From Fasciola hepatica (taxonomy: Eukaryota; Platyhelminthes; Trematoda; Plagiorchiida; Fasciolidae): 64,000 bases of DNA. Positions within the stretch are counted from its first letter, which is position 1; each line of letters begins with the position of its first letter. The DNA is taken from assembly GCA_948099385.1 (NCBI GenBank), contig CANUEZ040000108.1, positions 630,001 to 694,000 on the forward strand, given 5' to 3'. The position numbers and the translations under genes were made by a program. Shown in pieces: positions 58,129-64,000 of the stretch. The notes beneath the pieces were generated by a model that made no database searches, was not told where the DNA came from, and worked only from the letters and a program-made list of their open reading frames with translations.

Positions 58129-60713
58129 CACACACAACTCTGGACGCCATTCAGGATTCACTGTGGTTAACAATTCCCTTACTTAATTCCTATCTTCATA
58201 TTGGTTGCATCTATAGGCCACCTGATTCCAACGCTATGGATCTTACCAAGATTATTGACGCTTTCAACTATCTTTCATTGCTGCCCTGTTCCTCCAAACT
58301 CATAGCGGGGGACTTCAATGCACCGAGCATTTGTTGGAACACTCTATTCGCCCCAAACAACTTACTAGATTTTATGTCATGCATCCGCGTTGGGCGCTGG
58401 ATTCGACACGTAACAGTCCCAACCAGAGGTGACAACATCCTTGATTTGTTGTTTACTATTGGTTTATCAGATGTTTCAGCCAGTACGCTCGACCTCTTTC
58501 CAGGAAGCGACCACAGAATGGTGTCCTGCACCTTCGTGGTTCCGCAATCTTTTGACAAATCCCACCCACCCAATCATTACTCTTCAGCAGTCAACTGGGT
58601 GAATCTTATCTGCACGCTTCGATCGCTAGACTGGGGCGACTTTTTCCTGCAAAGCGACCCTCAGCTGGCTGCTAATTTACTATATTCTAACCTATCATAC
58701 TTGCTGTCCAAAATCACTACTACTCGTATCACATCAAACCGAGTCCGTAGTTCAATCCTGAGCCGAATGCAAAACAAGTATCTGAAGCTCCAGAAGGTGT
58801 ATCAAACCAATAATGACTTATCGTCATTCTTGCAGCTCCAACGTCTCTCGGTAGCAATCAGAATGAAGACTGATGATATGCTCAAAAAACAAGAAGTATC
58901 TGCCTTGCAATGCCATGATACTTCCTCAAAGTTGGCATACCTAATGAAGAATAGAAATTAGAGCAAACCAGTAAGTATCCCCTCTCTAATCTTAGAAAAT
59001 AACGACCGCATTACCTCACCTCTAGCGATATCCGAGGCGCTTAACTCCTACTTTGCTGCATTCATGACTACAAACCCCCTTACTTTATCCCCATGCATAG
59101 ACCCTGTCACCGAGCACTCACTGTCTGATTTAGAATTTACTTTAAAAGAGGTGACCAACCAGATTACCCGTGTCCGGAAGTCCTCACACCTTGGCCATGG
59201 TGGTGTTCCGCCGACACTTCTACGTCTTGGAGGAACTGATGTCGCAACCTTACTATTGAAGGTCTACAATCTATCCATCAAGTTTGGCATATTTCCCTTA
59301 CAGTGGAAGACTGCGGTCATCATCCCAATCCATAAGAAGGGACCAATACATGACCCCTCAAATTACCGCCCTATCAACCACACTCCAATTGCTTCTAGGT
59401 TGATGGAACGCCTCATCAAACAGAGGATGTCCGACTTCCTGTTGTCCCATAACATCATCCATAGTGGGCAGCATGGCTTCCTAAAATCACGTTCATGCAC
59501 CACCTGTCAGTACGACTTTTTTAACCTCATAACGGCGGCCGCCGACAACGCTCAATCTATCATCATCATATACCTTGATATGACAAAGGCTTTCGACCGC
59601 GTCCCTCACGCTTTGTTACTAACCAAACTCAAAGCTCATGGCTTTTCCGGTTCGCTTTTATCTTGGTTAACATCTTATTTATCGGACCGTTCACAAGTGG
59701 TTTCCATTGATGGGTGTTTCTCACAACCTGCTCCAGTCAGCAGTGGAGTTATACAAGGCAATGTACTCGGTCCTTTACTATTTCTCATCTACATAAACGA
59801 CATATTTCCCATCTTGCACCATGGTACCCCATTCCTTTTCGCTGATGACGTTAAGATTGTCTATGAGTTTCCTCGTCAAAACCTCAACATCATGCTGGAT
59901 GATATCTCTAGTGACCTAAAGCGACTCGGGGATTGGTGCAATTCATGGAATATGGACTTTTCGACCTCGAAGAGCTGCTACACAACATTCAGATGTCAAG
60001 TGACCCCCGGAATCCTGCTTATCCACGACCTACCCATTTCATACAGCCCTTTAGTTCGAGACCTTGGTCTCCATTATTCTTGTAGCTTTAGGTTTTCTGA
60101 GTATGTTCCACTCCAGATTGCAAAAACCAGAAGAACCACTGGTTTCATCTCCAGAACTTTTCGGCTAAATGATTGCAAACTGCTCGCTTACAAGTCTCAC
60201 GCCAGGCCTCTCCTTGAATACTGTCCCATTATCTTCACCAACATGACGAAATCCGACCGCATTTCTCTGGAGTCCGTGCAACGCCAATTCACCAAACAAT
60301 TACTAGGCTTTTCCTCCAGTCTGTGTTACAAGGATCGATGCATCCTACTCAATCTTGACCCTCTATGGTTGCGTCGCATGAAGCTCAATTTGTGCTTCCT
60401 GTTTAAGCTGTACCACCGTACGGCCTTTTCGTGTACCGAACCCATTCTTCTCACTCCCTCCACGAATTATGCTCTACGCCATCGGTCAATGCAGCTCTCT
60501 ATTCCTAGATCAAAACTAGCGTTAAGGTCTAACTTTTTTCTTATAAAATACTCAAAGTTATGGAATAAACTCCCGCTAAACATCCGCGAGAGTCTCTCAA
60601 TTTTCCAGTTCAGAGGCTCGCTGGATCAGTTCTTGACTGTTCCCAATGTGATCCTTCTTACCGGCCTGACCGTCACCGAAGAGGTGGCCTACGAAAACGG
60701 GTTTGATTACTAG
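58124..60713 (+). pseudogene. LINE ORF2, 3' part (endonuclease C-half and RT), one in-frame stop
   Basis: The endonuclease resumes with IGCIYRPPDS, LIAGDFNAPSICW (GDFN block), VPTRGDNILDLLFT and PGSDHRMV (catalytic SDH). A linker follows, then TAG at 58959-58961, after which the same frame continues. RT motifs: LQWKTAVIIPIHKKG, NYRPINHTPI, QHGFLKSRSC, IIYLDMTKAFDRVPH, SSGVIQGNVLGPLLF and FADDVK (59838-59855). The thumb and C-terminal region include LLGFSSSLCYKDRC and LWNKLPLNIRESLSIFQFRG before the stop at 60713. The RT copies the element RNA at the nicked target site. Both catalytic aspartates and the endonuclease residues are present, so the copy was active recently. Confidence 0.9.
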
Positions 60714-61590
60714 GATTACTGCACTAGAACTTTCATTTCTCACCCGATGACAAACGCCAGGGCAACTATTCTCTTTTACGTTATATTGCTTACAATCTAT
60801 ACTACTGTAGCCACAGTTTGCTGACTTTTATAACTGTACCTAGTTTAATGCTTGCCGGTTCTCCTAATTTTAGACAATGTTCCTGTTCTATTGCCAACCA
60901 GTCTAAGTTTCTTAGTCTTAGATGTCTCCACAGCAAATAAGTACGTGGCTTCGAACCCTAGGACACTGAGTTCCGCCGTCTACCACTTTACTCGATCCTT
61001 TCACTCCTCTCCGGTTCATCTTGGCTACCACCACTCACCTGGGTTTTATGCCCGGCCTCAATTTGCCTTTCTTAATCACCTCATTCCAGAATCTATTATC
61101 CCAGAAGCCCACCTGCTAGTACTTACCTGGTGGCTTTTCCTCTCGTCTCACCTCTGTATCTACCATGCACCAACTACTATCATATTCTCTCTTATGCACC
61201 ACACCATTTCCCATCAGCAGAGCTAAACTCATCTGCACCAGCTAGCCCGGAATGGACTCTGATGGTCTTAGGCATGGCCTGGCGCTGTATGAGACTGACA
61301 CACGTATGCTAGCTTGTGCTTTACAACGTTCGTTGTCCTACTCCGTGTGTTGCATAATCCCATCCTGCATTTTCCCAGCCCATGCTAGCGAAACCCCTGA
61401 TGTCAACGGCACCCATACCATTGCGTCGTTGGAACGTGGGGAAAACAGACCACCCCCAGCAGTTGCGAAAAAAGACAAATACGCATAAAATTACGATCGG
61501 GCGGAGGGGCTATGGAAAGTTCCTATATGGGCTCAACCACCCCTCTGTTAAGAAACAAACAAAAATAATAATAATAATAATAAAACTGAA
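60714..61590 (+). other. LINE 3' UTR with (AAT)n tail
   Basis: Non-coding sequence after ORF2. Near its end it reads GGGCTATGGAAAGTTCCTAT followed by CCACCCCTCTGTTAAGAAAC and an AAT tandem tract (about 61566-61584). Short tandem tails are typical of CR1-like elements. Confidence 0.7.
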
Positions 61591-61779
61591 AAAAGAGTAC
61601 AGTGGAAACGAAAAAGACCTCGTGGGATCGATTCGATCTCCAAATACCACTGACATCGGGCTGTGAAGGAATTGGGCTTTCTTGAAATTCGTGTATAGTT
61701 CATTGTTTTGAGTAACGTTGTACACCATGATCATGCGCTTGCGCATGCGTCTCGACCATGGTCAAGAAATATACCATTA

Positions 61780-62000
61780 TTATTATTATTAGTAAAAAAC
61801 CAATCGGCTTAAGGCCGAGCCGTGTGGGAGTCCGCAGGTCTATATTAGACACATTCACCTCCGAAATCTCTGCAATACACGAGACAAGCAGAATACCTCT
61901 GGTTATCAGCAGCATTTTCGTGGCATGATGATACCAGAGTTTTGATGCTTCCTTAGTCACATATCTACAGTGATACACGCCAGGCCTGAAACAACATATG
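61780..62000 (-). mobile_element. Possible LINE 3' end on the minus strand
   Basis: An (ATT)n tract at 61780-61796 is followed by AAAAAACCAATCGGCTTAAG and GCCGAGCCGTGTGG. On minus this reads as a GC-rich 3' UTR ending in (AAT)n, the same kind of tail as the LINE that ends at 61585 but with different UTR sequence. No coding frame was recognised. Confidence 0.35.
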
Positions 62001-62499
62001 CGCAGGGAGAAAATAGCCATTCAGCGAAAAGCAGCAATGGGACCGCCAAAACTAGGGTTTGATACCACTCCTCGGGTTTTGCATCCGAAGAGCCAAAGCA
62101 GGCCGGTAACAATAACCCAATCACTGAGACGCAAGGTTCATCAATAGTAGTGTCACCACTGACTTCCTCCTACAAAAATTCAATGGAAGCTCAGTGGCTA
62201 ATAGCCCTAGAGAAAGCAAGTACCGGAAGAAGTCCCACCTCCACTACGAGCGTATTACGCTGAGCAGCCAACTTGATCGCCTTCATACGCTTTCAGCCAT
62301 TTTGTGAGAGTTAAAGAGATGCTTAAGCAGCAAGCTTTCTTCATGGTTTAACCGATTTTAAAGCCAGGGTACTTGGTGACACCGCAAAACCACCGCACTT
62401 TGGCACAGCTGCCCGTTGCCAAGACGGTCAGGGAAGGTTTGATCGGCGATGCCGTCGGCCGGCTCATCGACGGTAGCAGCATGTTGCAGTGCTATGCAC

Positions 62500-63000
62500 G
62501 GCCTCCGAGGCCGCAGGTCTTGCCTAACTAATCTTGAAGAAGCTTTGGAAAAGTTAACCAGAGAACTATACACGGAAGCCCAAATGGAGGTCACGCCAAT
62601 AGACTTCTCCAAAGAAACTTGACAGCTTTCAGGGAAACAAGTAAGTTTGGGTCTCCCTTTGCCCCTAGTAGTGTGCTTATCAATCAACCTGGAGCACCAG
62701 ATTTCAAGTTCATAGTGGACAGTCTGCCTTCCAGTGGCCATTGAGCTCCAGGCAAAGCCTTGCGGATTCGTAATCGGACCCATGTTGTTTCCTAGCTTTT
62801 TGAACGGTCTCCTTCCTAGGGTACTGTCAATTATTCCACTATATACAGACGAAGTAAAGATCAGTCCCTGTGGACAAGCTCCAAATTCCTGGCTAGCAGA
62901 GCTACGCTCGGAATAGGCAACTCGGCGAACTTCTAGGAAAAAGTACCCATGGAAAATTTCCCAGATGTATGCCACGTTGCTTAGAGTGCAATTACAAAAA
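62500..63000 (+). mobile_element. Degraded CR1/Jockey-type RT fragment
   Basis: Plus frames give PIDFSKK (palm start), a later block FVIGPMLFPSFLNGLLPRVL that matches the family's 'SVLGPLLFLIFINDLPRVL', and LYTDEVKISP in place of 'LYADDVKIS'. The catalytic Asp pair has become Asp-Glu. Stops and frameshifts are frequent. The long minus frame at 62975-62358 is its shadow. Confidence 0.5.
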
Positions 63001-64000
63001 ACATCCAGACGTGTACACTAATATCCGGAAGAGACCCCAGCCTCATCGAAGTGGTTGAGCAGAAGGTCCACGAGCGAGAAAAATAGCTATCTATCATGAA
63101 ACATTCACAAAGTAGGCCATCAAAATCTTCATGTTACGGACTACAGACTGTGACAATCAACTGTGGAAAATCCTTCCGGAACAATAATACACCATGATTT
63201 CTTAAAACTACTTGGCCATATACATCATCTTTGTGTTTCGTACCGTTTATCCTTTTGTAAACTGACATTCGTTTACTCCCGTCCAACTTCCGATCTTGTC
63301 ATATCCCAGTTGGGTCTGTGTGACTCAAGTACTTCTCTGTCTCACACTGTAAACGTAGCTCCCATTCTGAGTCTTCCTGATCGCATGGTTGAGTTTTGTG
63401 TATATTCTACGAGGTCGGGCATTCAAAAATTCAATATCTTTGAAGCCGCAAACCAATCTTGTTCCGGCTTCGAGATTCAAGCAAACTTGGCTACTTGTTG
63501 CGCGAAAGCGTCTTTCACAAAAGGACTCCAGTTCAACTCATTAGCCTGCGGAACAGCTCATTCTCCCCCAAACTGGCACATTTTCAAAGCCGTCTAATTT
63601 TTCGTCTCATGGTCACTCCTTACTTCTCAGGAGGCAGCGTCAGTCACTAAACCAATTGATCTGCTTTTCATAACGTGTCCGCCACCCATAGAACTGGCTA
63701 TAGTCACCTCCAACTGAAGAAACTGGTGAACATTCCTTCAAGAGACAACTCGACAAACAGGCGGTTGAGCAGTACCTGGGTGCCACATTGGAAATTCTGG
63801 TTACAGCACTTGGAAAGATACTCCGTTTAGCTTTGAAGTGATGACTACATATGGCTCGGCTCATCTAGTTTCCCAAAAGTGGCACATTTGTGAATATTTT
63901 GGAAATGAAGTGTTGTTAAAATGTCATACAACGTCAAGAATGAGCCATCAAAATTTCCCTATTTTCTATCTTTTTTCTTTGCCGATGATACAGTCGTATG
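63001..64000. other. No confident feature; FADD box at the window edge
   Basis: Mostly unassigned. The last bases on plus read FFADDTVV (FADD at 63978-63989), which could be the catalytic box of another RT continuing beyond the window, but the sequence before it has no palm motif. Confidence 0.3.

Larger units (their letters stand above)
49400..61590 (+). mobile_element. CR1/Jockey-type LINE, near full length, interrupted by a Pao element
   Basis: Plus-strand non-LTR retrotransposon with ORF1 (49495-50907), ORF2 (frame open from 50745; 50940-51441 and 58124-60713), an ~850-bp 3' UTR and an (AAT)n tail ending near 61585. The LTR retrotransposon at 51442-58123 sits in the endonuclease domain. 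Apart from that, only two in-frame stops break the frames (TGA 49891-49893, TAG 58959-58961), so the copy is young compared with every other LINE here. The group is inferred from a two-ORF layout, an apurinic-type endonuclease, an RT with FADD and a microsatellite tail. The 5' end is approximate. Confidence 0.85.

Noticed and set aside
62358..62975. 205-codon minus-strand frame
   Set aside because: The plus strand carries a degraded RT here (FVIGPMLF block), so the minus frame is its shadow.
63978..63989. FADD catalytic box at the window edge
   Set aside because: Only the box is visible; the preceding sequence lacks RT palm motifs, so it may be chance.
1..64000. CRISPR arrays, bacterial operons or phage genes
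   Set aside because: No regularly spaced repeats and no compact gene clusters; all long frames are retroelement genes.

Overview
This window reads as transposon-dominated intergenic or intronic DNA from a large animal genome. It is most likely a parasitic flatworm, and probably a fluke. That assignment is an inference: it rests on the resemblance of the RTE-like and CR1-like LINE translations to families I know from trematodes, and on the absence of any prokaryotic gene organisation. Nearly every recognisable stretch is a retroelement in some state of decay. The one region with long open frames is 49.4-61.6 kb.

Layout. 0.9-5.1 kb: a plus-strand RTE-like LINE remnant, then a minus-strand LINE of another lineage that is split by a tRNA-derived SINE. 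6-13 kb: mostly featureless, with SINE copies at 7.15-7.5 kb, a long (TA)n tract, and the minus-strand endonuclease half of an RTE-like LINE at 9.2-10.5 kb. 13.3-16.4 kb: a nearly full-length but decayed plus-strand RTE-like LINE abutting a minus-strand RT fragment of a second lineage. 16.4-26 kb: sparse, with two RTE endonuclease starts lying head to head (18.1 kb), two copies of an unidentified ~370-470 bp repeat (20.3 and 22.6 kb) and an RTE 3' end (23.6 kb). 26.0-29.35 kb: two RTE-like fragments in opposite orientations, the first bracketed by two SINE copies. 29.34-30.18 kb: a large imperfect palindrome. 30.4-48.2 kb: about 18 kb of decayed CR1-like LINEs, all on the minus strand.

49.4-61.6 kb holds the youngest material. 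A plus-strand CR1/Jockey-type LINE has ORF1 and ORF2 each broken by one in-frame stop. A complete BEL/Pao LTR retrotransposon (51442-58123, minus strand) sits inside its endonuclease domain, flanked by the 5-bp duplication ACTGT. Removing the insert and one copy of the duplication leaves the LINE frame uninterrupted. The Pao copy has about 97% identical LTRs, Gag, protease, RT, RNase H and integrase motifs, and a frameshift in RNase H. After 61.6 kb only degraded RT pieces remain.

No complete cellular gene was found. Several short minus-strand stretches (near 6.1-6.5, 10.7, 17.1, 22.1-22.3, 25.5 and 48.6-48.8 kb) have a plausible reading frame, and most have splice-like borders; they could be exons of a host gene with transposon-filled introns, but this is weak evidence. 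The elements explain each other by order of arrival: Pao in LINE, SINE in LINE and SINE in SINE.
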